From Bacillota bacterium (lineage in GTDB: Bacteria; Bacillota; Clostridia; Oscillospirales; Ruminococcaceae), in NCBI GenBank assembly GCA_023457355.1, contig JAEWLW010000063.1, positions 1-56,994 on the forward strand: a DNA stretch of 56,994 nt, written 5' to 3'. Positions 9,072 through 17,672 of the stretch are shown piece after piece; the stretch's first letter is position 1; every line of letters starts with the position of its first letter. Position numbers and translations under genes: made by a program. The notes beneath the pieces are model-generated. The model saw only the letters and a list, made by a program, of their open reading frames with translations, made no database searches and was not told where the DNA came from.

Positions 9072-9307
9072 CTGTAATTCCTCATTTTCTCTTTAAGTTT
9101 TAATAAAATATCTATCCCATATCAAAACACTACACAACAGTTTAATAAAAACCCCGTTGCCTGTCAAGTAAAACAAACGTCGTTCGTTTAAAAGTCATAG
9201 CAAAATGCGACAGTTCGTGTTATGATAATACAACACAGTCTCCTTTAAAAAGACGGCGGTTTTCAAGCTGCTGCCAAAAAGGCATTATAAGGAAGGGCCT
9301 ATTTAAT

Positions 9308-9598
9308 ATGAAGTTGCTTTCAACCGCAGTAGGATGCCTGTTTTTGGCCTGTTCACTGCTGACTTTTGGGATGTGCGCCATCGACAAAAGCGCCGCAAAG
9401 CATGGTAAAAGCCGCATACCTGAAAAACGTTTCTTTTTATTGGCATTGTGCGGAGGCGGTGCGGGACTCTGGTTCGGTATGCTTTGTTGCCGCCACAAAA
9501 CAAAGCATTGGTATTTTTGGGTTGTCGCTGCTGCAACCACGCTTGTTCAGTTGACACTTTTAGTCTGGATGGCACTGAAAGTCGGCGGCACAATATAA
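9308..9598 (+). CDS. DUF1294 membrane protein
   Basis: A 96-aa protein with three predicted membrane helices and the DUF1294 pattern: FGMCAIDKSAAKHGKSRIPE, then GGGAGLWFGMLCCRHKTKHWYF. The function of the family is not known. An AAGGAAGG ribosome binding site lies 11 nt before the ATG. It is divergent from the sortase gene and followed by the HAD gene. Confidence 0.88.
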   Translation: MKLLSTAVGCLFLACSLLTFGMCAIDKSAAKHGKSRIPEKRFFLLALCGGGAGLWFGMLCCRHKTKHWYFWVVAAATTLVQLTLLVWMALKVGGTI

Positions 9599-9703
9599 AG
9601 GTGGGATTTGCTGCGTTATAATATTGCAGCGAAGAAAAATTTAACAAAAAATACATAATTAACGCTTTTGATAAAAACTTAGATTTTTACATACGGAGGA
9701 TAC

Positions 9704-10405
9704 ATGCAATATAAAACCATTTTATTTGACGCGGACGGAACACTCCTGGATTTTGAAGCGGCACAGAAACATGCATTTCTATCGAGCTGTGGCCAATTTC
9801 AAATACCTGCCGACACACGGCTGGTTGAACACTATGACAAAATAAACCGTTCCTTATGGGCACAGTTAGAGCGTAAGGAAATTAACCGTGCACAGCTTCT
9901 CGCTTCGCGCTTTCGCCTGTTTTTTGAAGAAGCCGGAATAACCGGCGTAGACCCCGACGCCTTTAACCGTCATTATGCGCAGGGCCTTGCGCACGGATTC
10001 AACTTGGTAGAGGGCGCCATCCCTGTTTTGCGGGCGCTTCAACCGCATTTTCAGCTGGCCATTATCACAAACGGCATCGCCCAAGTTCAAAAAAGCCGCC
10101 TGGCCGGCGCGGGGCTGGACCGATACTTCTCACACATTATTATTTCCGGAGAAATTGGCTGTGAGAAGCCCGCCGCTGATTTTTTTGAGCAGGCGCTTTT
10201 GCGCTGCGGTGTAAATGATCGCGCTCAGGCGCTGGTCGTGGGCGACTCACTGACAGCAGATATTGCAGGTGGCATTGGGTTTGGCCTTGATACCTGCTGG
10301 TATAACCCCAAAGGGGAACCTGTGCCGGCGCACCTGCAACCCACTTACATCATCGATAACCTTTACACACTGCTTGCGCTGCTTAAAATTCCTGCGCATT
10401 CGTGA
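9704..10405 (+). CDS. yjjG: YjjG-type HAD pyrimidine nucleotidase
   Basis: HAD-superfamily phosphatase of 233 aa. Motif I is LFDADGTLLDFE (nucleophile and acid Asp), motif II is the Thr in AIITNG, motif III the Lys in CEKPAADFF, and motif IV VVGDSLTADIAGG. The helical cap and the FDADGTLLDF start are characteristic of YjjG, which dephosphorylates (non-canonical) pyrimidine nucleoside monophosphates. GGAGG precedes ATG 9704. It is followed closely by a DMT transporter gene. Confidence 0.88.
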   Translation: MQYKTILFDADGTLLDFEAAQKHAFLSSCGQFQIPADTRLVEHYDKINRSLWAQLERKEINRAQLLASRFRLFFEEAGITGVDPDAFNRHYAQGLAHGFNLVEGAIPVLRALQPHFQLAIITNGIAQVQKSRLAGAGLDRYFSHIIISGEIGCEKPAADFFEQALLRCGVNDRAQALVVGDSLTADIAGGIGFGLDTCWYNPKGEPVPAHLQPTYIIDNLYTLLALLKIPAHS

Positions 10406-10425
10406 GAAAGAGACAACATCAGGAT

Positions 10426-11379
10426 ATGAAACACACACTGTCAGCCTCGCCCCTGCTGCCAAGCTTTTTGCTTTTATCGGTCGCTTTCATCTGGGGCGGC
10501 GGCTTTATCTACACAAACATTGCGGTTCAATGCGGCATCTCCCCCGCGCTGCTGCTCACATTGCGGTTTTTCATACCGGCGGCGATTATGGCCATACTAT
10601 TCAGCAAAGAATTGGCCGTCTCCAGCTTTAAAGACTTGAAATTCGGCCTGATTGCAGGTACGATATTATTTGCCGCATTTTTTTGCCAGACCTATGGTAT
10701 AAAATTTACCACACCGGCCAACAACGCCTTTCTAACGGCCACCAATGTGATTATGGTGCCGTTTTTAAGCCTTTTTCTCTTTAAGCAAAAACCGGGGTTG
10801 CGTTCCACTGTGTGCGCCTTCATCTGTTTTGTGGGCGCCGCCGTTCTTTCGTGGTCGCCGGGGGTTGGCCTCACCTTCAACATCGGCGACTGGCTGTCGC
10901 TGCTGTGTGCATTTTTGTTCGCCTGCCATTATGCGTATCTGGGGCTTTCGGCAAAGCATATACGCAGTGCGGCCGTTTTAAGTTTTTTTCAGCTTGCGGT
11001 GGTATCCGCACTTTCGCTGATAACCTTTTTAGCCTTTGAGCGTCCGCTTTTTTCAGTTGCAGCTTTAAAAGTCGGTGCGGGCGCCGTCTTATATCTTGCA
11101 CTTTTTTCAACGGGATATTGCTATTTTGTGCAAAGCTGGGCACAGCGGCGTTTTTCCGCTTCGGGCACCGCCATCATTCTCTCAACCGAAGGGCTGTTCG
11201 GCAGCCTGCTGTCGGTTCTCTGGGGGTTTGACCAACCAACCATCACACTGCTGGTGGGCGGCTGCATTATTTTATTTTCTATCATAATGGTTCAATTGGA
11301 TTTTGATGAGATAAAACGCCTGCTGAAGAAAAACGCATCTTCCAATTGCACTGAAAATACAGGGTTTGAAAGGAAGTAA
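10426..11379 (+). CDS. EamA/DMT family transporter
   Basis: Integral membrane protein with ten predicted helices in two EamA repeats. SVAFIWGGGFIYTN and GTILFAAFFCQTYG lie in the first half, and STEGLFGSLLSVLWG is the conserved end of the second. DMT proteins export or import small metabolites; the substrate cannot be predicted. The frame opens at GTG 10402, overlapping the upstream stop, but neither that nor ATG 10426 has a well-placed ribosome binding site. ATG 10426 fits the family N-terminus better. Confidence 0.85.
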   Translation: MKHTLSASPLLPSFLLLSVAFIWGGGFIYTNIAVQCGISPALLLTLRFFIPAAIMAILFSKELAVSSFKDLKFGLIAGTILFAAFFCQTYGIKFTTPANNAFLTATNVIMVPFLSLFLFKQKPGLRSTVCAFICFVGAAVLSWSPGVGLTFNIGDWLSLLCAFLFACHYAYLGLSAKHIRSAAVLSFFQLAVVSALSLITFLAFERPLFSVAALKVGAGAVLYLALFSTGYCYFVQSWAQRRFSASGTAIILSTEGLFGSLLSVLWGFDQPTITLLVGGCIILFSIIMVQLDFDEIKRLLKKNASSNCTENTGFERK

Positions 11380-11385
11380 ACAGTT

Positions 11386-11937
11386 TTGATGGTTTATTTG
11401 GACATGTTCTGGGCCTTTTTCTGCATCGGTGGCCTGACGTTTGGCGGCGGCTATGCCATGCTGCCCATGCTGGAACGCGAGATTGTCGACCGCCGCCACT
11501 GGGCAACCTCTGAGGAGTTGCTTGACTATTACGCCGTGGGCCAATGTACCCCCGGCATTATCGCCGTCAATGTCGCAACGTTGATCGGCTTTAGGCAAAA
11601 GCGTTACTTGGGTGCCGTTTTCAGTACGGCCGGTGTTGTGGCACCGTCGTATATTATCATCAGCCTCATCGCAGGGGCACTAAAAGCCGTCGCAGGCAAT
11701 GAGATGGTTGCGCACGCCTTCGGCGGCATTCGCGTGGCGGTCTGCGTGCTGGTTATTGCGGCAGTTATCAAGCTGTTCAAACCCAGCGTCAAGGATAAGC
11801 TGACAGCAGCCATTTTTATTGCAACCTTTGCCGCCATGGTTTTGCTGCCTGTATCCCCCATCGTTATTGTTATCGTCGCCGGTCTGCTTGGTTTTTTGGC
11901 AAAGCGTCCGGCCCAAAAAGGAGGGGATAAGGTATGA
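11386..11937 (+). CDS. Chromate transporter family protein, first half (CHR short chain)
   Basis: A 183-aa protein equivalent to one half of ChrA. The signature FCIGGLTFGGGYAMLPMLER is followed by YAVGQCTPGIIAVNVATLIG. In Firmicutes CHR proteins often occur as adjacent short genes, as here, and act as a pair; chromate efflux is proven only for some members. TTG 11386 has AGGAAG 9 nt upstream; ATG 11389 is the alternative. Its stop overlaps the start of the second half (ATGA). Confidence 0.9.
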   Translation: MMVYLDMFWAFFCIGGLTFGGGYAMLPMLEREIVDRRHWATSEELLDYYAVGQCTPGIIAVNVATLIGFRQKRYLGAVFSTAGVVAPSYIIISLIAGALKAVAGNEMVAHAFGGIRVAVCVLVIAAVIKLFKPSVKDKLTAAIFIATFAAMVLLPVSPIVIVIVAGLLGFLAKRPAQKGGDKV

Positions 11938-12497
11938 CTTATCTTCTTTTGTTTGTGGAGTTCTTTAAAACCGGCTTGTTTGCCATCGGCGGCGGACTGG
12001 CCACCCTGCCCTTTCTATTTGATATCGCCGACCGCTACCCCTGGTTCGACCGCCCCATGCTGCTGGATATGATTGCCGTTGCGGAATCCACCCCCGGGCC
12101 TATCGGTATCAATGTCGCAACCTATGCCGGCTTTAGCACAGGCGGGTTGTTGGGCGGCCTGATAGCCACCTTTGGTCTTGTGCTGCCATCCTATATCATC
12201 ATTGTCATTATTGCGCAGTTTCTGGCCAGGTTTTCAAGCAATCCTACGGTCAAATCCGTATTTTATGGTATCCGCCCTGCCGCCACCGGCATGATTGCCG
12301 CCGCGGGGTTTACGGTGGTGCGCACCACGCTGCTATACACCGACCGCTTTTCGGGCTTTAACAGTCTGTTGTCGGTATTGAACATTCCGTCCATCATTTT
12401 ATTCGCTGTTACTTATTACCTTTACGTCCGCTTTAATAAACACCCGGTATTCTATATCGCGGGCGCCGCAGCCATCGGCATTATTTTTAAGTTATAG
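11934..12497 (+). CDS. Chromate transporter family protein, second half (CHR short chain)
   Basis: The 187-aa partner of the preceding gene. It carries the matching motif FKTGLFAIGGGLATLPFLFD and VAESTPGPIGINVATYAG, and overlaps its neighbour by 4 bp. The two presumably assemble as a heterodimer with antiparallel halves. The chromate label is by family; the natural substrate may be another anion. Confidence 0.9.
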   Translation: MTYLLLFVEFFKTGLFAIGGGLATLPFLFDIADRYPWFDRPMLLDMIAVAESTPGPIGINVATYAGFSTGGLLGGLIATFGLVLPSYIIIVIIAQFLARFSSNPTVKSVFYGIRPAATGMIAAAGFTVVRTTLLYTDRFSGFNSLLSVLNIPSIILFAVTYYLYVRFNKHPVFYIAGAAAIGIIFKL

Positions 12498-12512
12498 TGC
12501 TACTCAGAGAAG

Positions 12513-12559
12513 CAAAAACGCTCCGCCGTTGGTATCACCCAACCTGCGGAGCGTTTTTT
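12513..12559. terminator. Bidirectional terminator between chromate genes and apbE
   Basis: AAAAACGCTCCGC (12514-12526) and GCGGAGCGTTTTT (12546-12558) form a 13-bp stem ending in A/T runs at the point where two operons converge. Confidence 0.85.
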
Positions 12560-13587
12560 TGTTTGCTTCTTAACAGCTTATTCATCTGCGCATTGGTTCT
12601 CACACCGCCATCCGGCATAACCCACAGCGCGGCAAGCCCCTGCTGGCTGGCGATGGCGGCACTTTCTTCCCAGTCGGCCAGAAATAACGCTGTCGAAAAT
12701 AAATCTGCTTCCCCCGCATCGCCGCAGGCCACCGTAACGCTGCGATAATATCGGGCGGGAAAGAGCGTTTTAGGGTCTATCAGGTGATGGTATCGTTGAT
12801 CTTTGTACCAGAAATAGCGCTGATAATCCCCGCTGGTGGCCACAGCCATGTCATTGATAAAAAGTGTACCCAGTGAATGATCTGTGCCGAAAAGAGCTGC
12901 ATCAGGGTTTTGCACCCCTATGCGCCAGCAGGACTTTCCCTCCGGCGGCGCAAACACCCGGATATTGCCGCCGCTTGAAATTGCCAACCGCGTCAGCCCC
13001 TTTGCCGCCAGTTCCCGACCAACCAGCTCAGTGGCATAGCCTTTTGCAACGGCGCCCAAATCCAGCAGGACACCGGGCGACAGCAGCTCGACACTTTGGG
13101 CGTTTTGGTTTAAGCGCAACATCGCCGGGCTGATATTTTCCGCAGCTTTTTGCAGCAGCTTGAGGTCGGGCGGAAAGCCCGGGCCGTTTTGGGCGCCGGC
13201 AATCTGCCTGCGCCATAATTCAGTGACGGCACCAAAGGTTGGCATCACCAGAAAATCCGTCTTTTCGGCGCCGTCCTGTGCAAAAGAGAGCAGATTAAAA
13301 AGCGCATCGGAAATGGGAATTTCTCCCTGTCCGGCCATCCGGTTTAGCACAGCAAGATTGACAATTGCGCCCGGTTCAGAAAACCTGTCATAATCGTGAC
13401 TCAGCTCGGTAAACCTAGCTATAGCGGTTTCAGTCAGCGTATCGAATTGCTGTCTGGAATCGGCATTTGCGGTAATGGTGATCATGGTGTCAAAAGCGCC
13501 CCAAAATGTCACGCTATACCGCCTGCTGTGTTCAGGATGGATAAATAAAATTGAAATTAATGCAAAAACAAATAAACAACGCTTCAT
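12535..13587 (-). CDS. apbE: FAD:protein FMN transferase ApbE
   Basis: ApbE-type flavin transferase (350 aa), which moves FMN from FAD onto Thr of FMN-binding domains outside the membrane. Visible motifs are FDTMITI, LLDLGAVAKGYATE, ISSGGNIRVF, ATSGDYQRYF, HHLIDPKT and the Mg-binding EADLFSTALF. The N-terminus is a hydrophobic export/anchor segment without a lipobox Cys. AAGGTG precedes the ATG. It is divergent from a lipoprotein gene whose C-terminal half resembles an FMN-binding domain lacking the canonical acceptor motif. Confidence 0.92.
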   Translation of the reverse strand: MKRCLFVFALISILFIHPEHSRRYSVTFWGAFDTMITITANADSRQQFDTLTETAIARFTELSHDYDRFSEPGAIVNLAVLNRMAGQGEIPISDALFNLLSFAQDGAEKTDFLVMPTFGAVTELWRRQIAGAQNGPGFPPDLKLLQKAAENISPAMLRLNQNAQSVELLSPGVLLDLGAVAKGYATELVGRELAAKGLTRLAISSGGNIRVFAPPEGKSCWRIGVQNPDAALFGTDHSLGTLFINDMAVATSGDYQRYFWYKDQRYHHLIDPKTLFPARYYRSVTVACGDAGEADLFSTALFLADWEESAAIASQQGLAALWVMPDGGVRTNAQMNKLLRSKQKNAPQVG

Positions 13588-13694
13588 AACACACCTTCAT
13601 CCGCTCTCAACGGTAGCTTTTCCTTGCCGGAGATTTTTATCGCAGAAAACTTCCGGCAAAAGAAATGCCGAAAATAATAACAGGAGGAAATGTG

Positions 13695-14315
13695 ATGAAA
13701 CGTTTATCAATCATTGCGACAGTCGCGGCCATCAGCATTTTGCAAACGTCATGCGCTTCGCCTTCCACGGGCAACAGCGCATCACCCAGCAGCCCGGTCG
13801 GTAGTCAACCGCCATCTTCCGTCTCCGAAACACCATCCAGCGGTGACATGCGCACAGGGTTGGGCTTTGTGTCTACCACATCGGAATCCAGCGCCGCCAG
13901 TGCGGAAACTGCTGGCAACGCCAAATTCAATGTGGTGGCCTGCGCTGTCAGCGTCGATGCGGACGGCAAGATTCTGGATATCAAGTTTGATACGCTGCAA
14001 GCCAGTGTGGGGTTTGATATCAGCGGTGCGCTGACCGGCGACGTAACGACCGAGCTTAAAACCAAAAAAGAACTTGGCGACGCCTATGGCATGAAGGCGG
14101 TATCGGGCATTAAAAAAGAATGGTATGAACAGATTGCCGCTCTGGAAGACTGGATGCGCGGCAAGACCGTTGAAGACGTTTTAGCGATGAAAGTAACCGA
14201 AGAGGACCCCGAGCACAAGGACGTGCCGGATGAAGAGGACCTGAAGACCTCGGTAACCATTTCAGTGACCGATCAACTTCGCGCACTGGAAAAAGCATAC
14301 GCCAACACAAAATAG
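13695..14315 (+). CDS. Lipoprotein with FMN-binding-like C-terminal domain
   Basis: A 206-aa lipoprotein (lipobox LQTSC, Cys about 19) with a Ser/Pro linker to about residue 70 and a globular domain. The end of that domain (DLKTSVTISVTDQLRALEKA) sits where FMN-binding domains carry the flavinylated SGATxTS motif, but the Ser-Gly-Ala-Thr itself is absent. AGGAGG precedes ATG 13695. Similar proteins of unknown role occur in clostridia. Its position back-to-back with apbE suggests a shared extracytoplasmic redox theme; covalent flavin attachment is doubtful. Confidence 0.7.
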   Translation: MKRLSIIATVAAISILQTSCASPSTGNSASPSSPVGSQPPSSVSETPSSGDMRTGLGFVSTTSESSAASAETAGNAKFNVVACAVSVDADGKILDIKFDTLQASVGFDISGALTGDVTTELKTKKELGDAYGMKAVSGIKKEWYEQIAALEDWMRGKTVEDVLAMKVTEEDPEHKDVPDEEDLKTSVTISVTDQLRALEKAYANTK

Positions 14316-14340
14316 CCAAGCGACCAGAAGGGCAAACTTA

Positions 14341-14379
14341 AAGCCTCCGCAAAGCTTAACAGCTTTGCGGAGGCTTTTT
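14341..14379. terminator. Bidirectional terminator between lipoprotein and purine permease genes
   Basis: A 16-bp perfect stem (14341-14356 with 14361-14376) and TAAC loop, followed by TTTTT on the plus strand. Confidence 0.88.
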
Positions 14380-14393
14380 AAATCGCGTTGGCG

Positions 14394-15797
14394 TCACGCA
14401 ATAAGCGCATAGCGCAGGATAAACAGAATGCCCAGGACGGTGAGCGTGGGATTGAGATCCTTCGTCTTGCCGGTGATAATCTTGATGATCACATAGCTCA
14501 TGATGCCAAAGGCAATACCGTTGGAAATGCCATAGGTCAACGGCATCATAACCATGGTCAGGAACGCGGGAATAGCCTCGGTAGGATCGCTGAAATCAAG
14601 GTTTTTAAGCGCAGAACCGATCATCAGCACACCGACATAAATAAGCGCCGGAGCTGCGGCCGCCAGCGGAATGATACCGATGAACGGCGCCAGAAGCAGC
14701 GAGACTAAAAACATCAGTGCAGTGACCACCGACGCCAGACCGGTGCGTCCGCCCTCGGCCACGCCGGAACCGGATTCCACAAAGGTTGTAACGGTGGAAG
14801 TGCCGAAAAATGCACCCGCCATAGTGGCAATCGAATCGGAGAACAACGCCTGGCGCATGTTCTTGACCTCTCCCTGCTCATCCAGCATACCGGCACCCTG
14901 GGCTGTGCCAACCAGTGTGCCGATGGTATCGAACATATCGATTAGTGAAATGGAAATAACCACAATAAAGATCTTGGAGATAACCGCAAGCACGCTCTTC
15001 CCGGCAAACATAGTGCCAAAGCCTGTGAACATAGCACCCAGCGAAAACTCGGCATATTCAGCAAACATAGCCCCGTGGTTTATGGAAAGCGTCTCGGGAA
15101 TGACGGTAACCCCCAGCGGAATGCCCACAAGCGTCGCCACAAAAATGGCGATAACCATGCCGCCCTTAATGCGCTTGGCATTGCAGAACGCGATAATCAG
15201 CAGGCCGACTATGGTAACCAGCGCGTAGCGTGCGCCGGCCCCTTGTGAAAAATCCGAAAAATTAACGATACCAACCAGCGTTGCGTCATTATTGATAATG
15301 ACGCCGCCATTAACCAGCCCGATAAATGCAATAAAAAGCCCGATACCAATTGAAATAGCAACTTTGAGATTATGCGGCAGCGCACGCACAATCGCTTCGC
15401 GCAGGCCAAAAAGCGAAATCACAAAAAACAGCACGCCTGAAATGAAAACGATCGCCAGCCCTTCGGCGTAGGAATACCCCATGTCCAACATAATTGTATA
15501 GGCAAAGGTTGCGTTGAGGCCAAGGCCCGGCGCAAGCGCAAAGGGCAGATTGGCCAACAGCGCCATGAGCATGGTGCCGACAAAGGCGCCCAGACAGGTG
15601 GCTATAAACACGCCGCTTTCAAGGCGCGCCGCCAGTGCCGCATCACCCATGATGTAGGCAGGGTCGGCAAGTGTTTTGGGGTTGCTGGCCAAGATGTAAG
15701 CCATCGCCATAAAAGTGGTCAGTCCAGCCAGTATTTCGGTTTTGACATTGGTCTTGTTGGTCGAGAGTTTAAACTGTTTTTCAAGAAAAGTTTCCAT
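14394..15797 (-). CDS. NCS2 family purine permease (AzgA/PbuG-like)
   Basis: Permease of 467 aa with 12-14 membrane helices. Characteristic segments are the start KTEILAGLTTFMAMAYIL, ALAPGLGLNATFAYT and TVTTFVESGSGVAEGGRTG. AzgA/PbuG proteins import adenine, guanine or hypoxanthine by cation symport. GGAGG precedes ATG 15797; the open frame extends 48 codons further, but without family similarity. A promoter (TTGCTT-17-TATACT, about 15839-15867) reads toward it. No purine riboswitch signature was found in the short leader. Confidence 0.92.
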   Translation of the reverse strand: METFLEKQFKLSTNKTNVKTEILAGLTTFMAMAYILASNPKTLADPAYIMGDAALAARLESGVFIATCLGAFVGTMLMALLANLPFALAPGLGLNATFAYTIMLDMGYSYAEGLAIVFISGVLFFVISLFGLREAIVRALPHNLKVAISIGIGLFIAFIGLVNGGVIINNDATLVGIVNFSDFSQGAGARYALVTIVGLLIIAFCNAKRIKGGMVIAIFVATLVGIPLGVTVIPETLSINHGAMFAEYAEFSLGAMFTGFGTMFAGKSVLAVISKIFIVVISISLIDMFDTIGTLVGTAQGAGMLDEQGEVKNMRQALFSDSIATMAGAFFGTSTVTTFVESGSGVAEGGRTGLASVVTALMFLVSLLLAPFIGIIPLAAAAPALIYVGVLMIGSALKNLDFSDPTEAIPAFLTMVMMPLTYGISNGIAFGIMSYVIIKIITGKTKDLNPTLTVLGILFILRYALIA

Positions 15798-15974
15798 GCA
15801 GTACCTCCGTACACATATTTTGCTGATGTACAAAAAACAGTATAGCCGATGGTTCTTAAAAAAGCAACAAACTAATCGTAAAATCGACATAAATCCGCCA
15901 CTATGCATTAATATATAATGTGCACCGGATGAGCAGATCATACGCTGCCACGATTACGGCTGTTTAATGCGAAC

Positions 15975-16007
15975 GGCCCCCAACGCTTACTTGAGCAATT
16001 GGGGACC
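15975..16007 (-). other. Stem-loop beyond the distal hairpin of repeat copy A
   Basis: CCCCAA...TTGGGG with a ~20-nt loop lies downstream of the SPFH gene and its repeat. It could be the remnant of the original terminator of the SPFH operon. Confidence 0.3.
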
Positions 16008-16021
16008 ATGTGCAAAAGGAT

Positions 16022-16287
16022 GCCGCCCGAAAGCGGACGTTTTCGGGCGACTCAGTCTGTCAAAGAAGCGGCTTACGTAAGGCAAAGTATCGGGGGAAAA
16101 GTGTGAAAAGGGGGCGGTGAGCCCCCATTTTCGCGTCGAGGTGCACAAAGTGCGCCGGATTTCTCGCCCACAGGCGACAAAATGGGCAAGATTGCCCATT
16201 TTGCGAAGCCTGGCATAAAAAGGCTGAGCTGTGCGAAGACTTTTTTGACAAGCTGAGCCGCCCGAAAGCGTTCGCTTTCGGGCGGCT
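16022..16287 (-). repeat. Structured hairpin-flanked repeat, copy A
   Basis: Core of about 205 nt (16051-16255, read on the minus strand) between two related hairpins. The proximal one is a 15-bp perfect stem (16256-16287, AGCCGCCCGAAAGCG and complement). The distal one has the same CGCCCGAAA stem, 9 bp (16024-16049). The core matches copies at 50582-50939 almost base for base and a more diverged copy at 39161-39355. It contains a series of small hairpins, for example AAAATGGGCA/TGCCCATTTT. It lies just after the SPFH stop codon. Open frames inside it lack ribosome binding sites and are not believed. Confidence 0.85.
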
Positions 16288-16304
16288 GTATGGTTTGTTC
16301 AAAC

Positions 16305-17246
16305 TTATTCCTTTGGCTCGGTGGTCATTTCCTTTAAGGAGGTCACCATGCCAGCCAGTGACTGAATCTCGGACGGAATGATGATCTTCGTGGCTTTGCC
16401 GTCGGCGGCCTTCGCAAACGCCTCAAGGCTCTTGAGGGCGATGACCTTTTCGGTGGGCGACGCTTCATTAAGCAATTTAATTGAATCGGCCAGCGCCTTT
16501 TGTACCATCAGCACAGCCTCGGCCTCGCCCTGCGCTTCGCGAATCTTCTGTTCGCGAACAGCGTCGGCGTGGAGAATTGCGGCTTCTTTCTCAGCCTGCG
16601 CACGCAGAATCTGCGATTCCTTATCGCCCTCAGCCACCAGAATCTTGCTGGCCTTTTCACCTTCGGAACGCAGAATGCTTTCGCGCTTTCCACGCTCGGC
16701 CTTCATCTGCTTCTCCATCGCGTCCTGAATCTCCTTAGGCGGAAGGATATTCTTAAGCTCTACGCGATTGACCTTGATGCCCCACTTGTCAGTTGCGGTG
16801 TCGAGAATGGCAGTGATACGGGTGTTGATAACGTCACGCGAGGTCAGTGTGTTGTCAAGCTCCATATCACCGATAATATTTCTCAATGTTGTGGCGGTGA
16901 GATTTTCAATCGCCGAGAGCGGACGCTCTACGCCATAAGCATAAAGCTTAGCATCGGTAACCTGAAAAAACACAATGGTGTCGATCTGCATGGTGACATT
17001 ATCCTTCGTGATAACGGGCTGCGGCTTAAAATCGACCACCTGCTCCTTGATCGAAACTTTTTTGGCAACGCGATCAAAAAACGGCACCTTGATGTGCAGG
17101 CCGGTTTCCCATGTCATGTGATAAGCGCCGAGACGCTCGACAACATAGACTGTGGCCTGCGGCACAATACGCACACAGTTGGCAACAGTGTAGAGCGCTA
17201 CAATAATGATGATGAGCAGCATAATGGTCCCAATGATAGGCGGCAT
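16305..17246 (-). CDS. SPFH/Band 7 membrane scaffold protein (stomatin/slipin-like)
   Basis: A 313-aa stomatin-like protein: N-terminal membrane helix (about 6-27), SPFH domain (VPQATVYVVERLGAY through NRVELKNILPP), then a charged Ala/Glu coiled coil (about 175-260) and a short tail. SPFH proteins oligomerise into membrane microdomain scaffolds and often work with NfeD proteins, which is the gene two places upstream. GGAGG precedes the ATG. It is the last gene of the PadR-NfeD-small protein-SPFH set. Confidence 0.9.
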   Translation of the reverse strand: MPPIIGTIMLLIIIIVALYTVANCVRIVPQATVYVVERLGAYHMTWETGLHIKVPFFDRVAKKVSIKEQVVDFKPQPVITKDNVTMQIDTIVFFQVTDAKLYAYGVERPLSAIENLTATTLRNIIGDMELDNTLTSRDVINTRITAILDTATDKWGIKVNRVELKNILPPKEIQDAMEKQMKAERGKRESILRSEGEKASKILVAEGDKESQILRAQAEKEAAILHADAVREQKIREAQGEAEAVLMVQKALADSIKLLNEASPTEKVIALKSLEAFAKAADGKATKIIIPSEIQSLAGMVTSLKEMTTEPKE

Positions 17247-17420
17247 AAATTTCCCTCCAAGTTTTTAATTTTATATTGCATCCCATATTCAAAACCGCAA
17301 TAAATATGAACAGTATAGCGCTCTTAAGCACCGCAGTGAAGCGCATTGTAAAAAGCAACCGCATACAAATTGCGGAAGGCCCGTCAAGGCCGGAAAATTT
17401 GGCCCAAAGGCTCTAACGGC

Positions 17421-17525
17421 TTATTTTTTGCGGCCGTTTAACACCAGTGCCAGAATAAACCCTATGGCTATCGCAAAAAACGCACCACAGAGCAATAAAA
17501 TGAGCAACGCGTTTGTAGCAATCAT
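17421..17525 (-). CDS. Possible 34-aa single-helix membrane protein
   Basis: A 35-codon frame between nfeD and the SPFH gene on the same strand. It begins MIATNALLILL, has one hydrophobic helix of about 24 residues and ends in a basic NGRKK tail. The AAAGGA upstream is about 14 nt away, too far for a strong site. Composition (helix plus basic tail) and its place in the operon make it plausible; no family is recognised. Confidence 0.4.
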   Translation of the reverse strand: MIATNALLILLLCGAFFAIAIGFILALVLNGRKK

Positions 17526-17672
17526 TTTTTATGGCCATTCCTTTCGCTGCATTGAAGCACAAACAGCCAGAACAGGAATGGCTATAAATGTGCTGAAACT
17601 GCGGCTGCCTGTTTGACAGGCGACGCACTGCAAAAACCGAAAATATTGAACATCAGCGGCAGGCGCCCTTCC

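Noticed and set aside
15798..15920. Purine riboswitch upstream of the NCS2 permease
   Set aside because: The expected conserved loops of the purine aptamer are not present in the short leader.
15987..16302. Open frames across repeat copy A, with equivalents at 50497-51072 and 38892-39326
   Set aside because: Several frames are open at once, none has a ribosome binding site, copy B is truncated, and the base changes follow hairpin pairing instead of codons. Treated as non-coding repeat.
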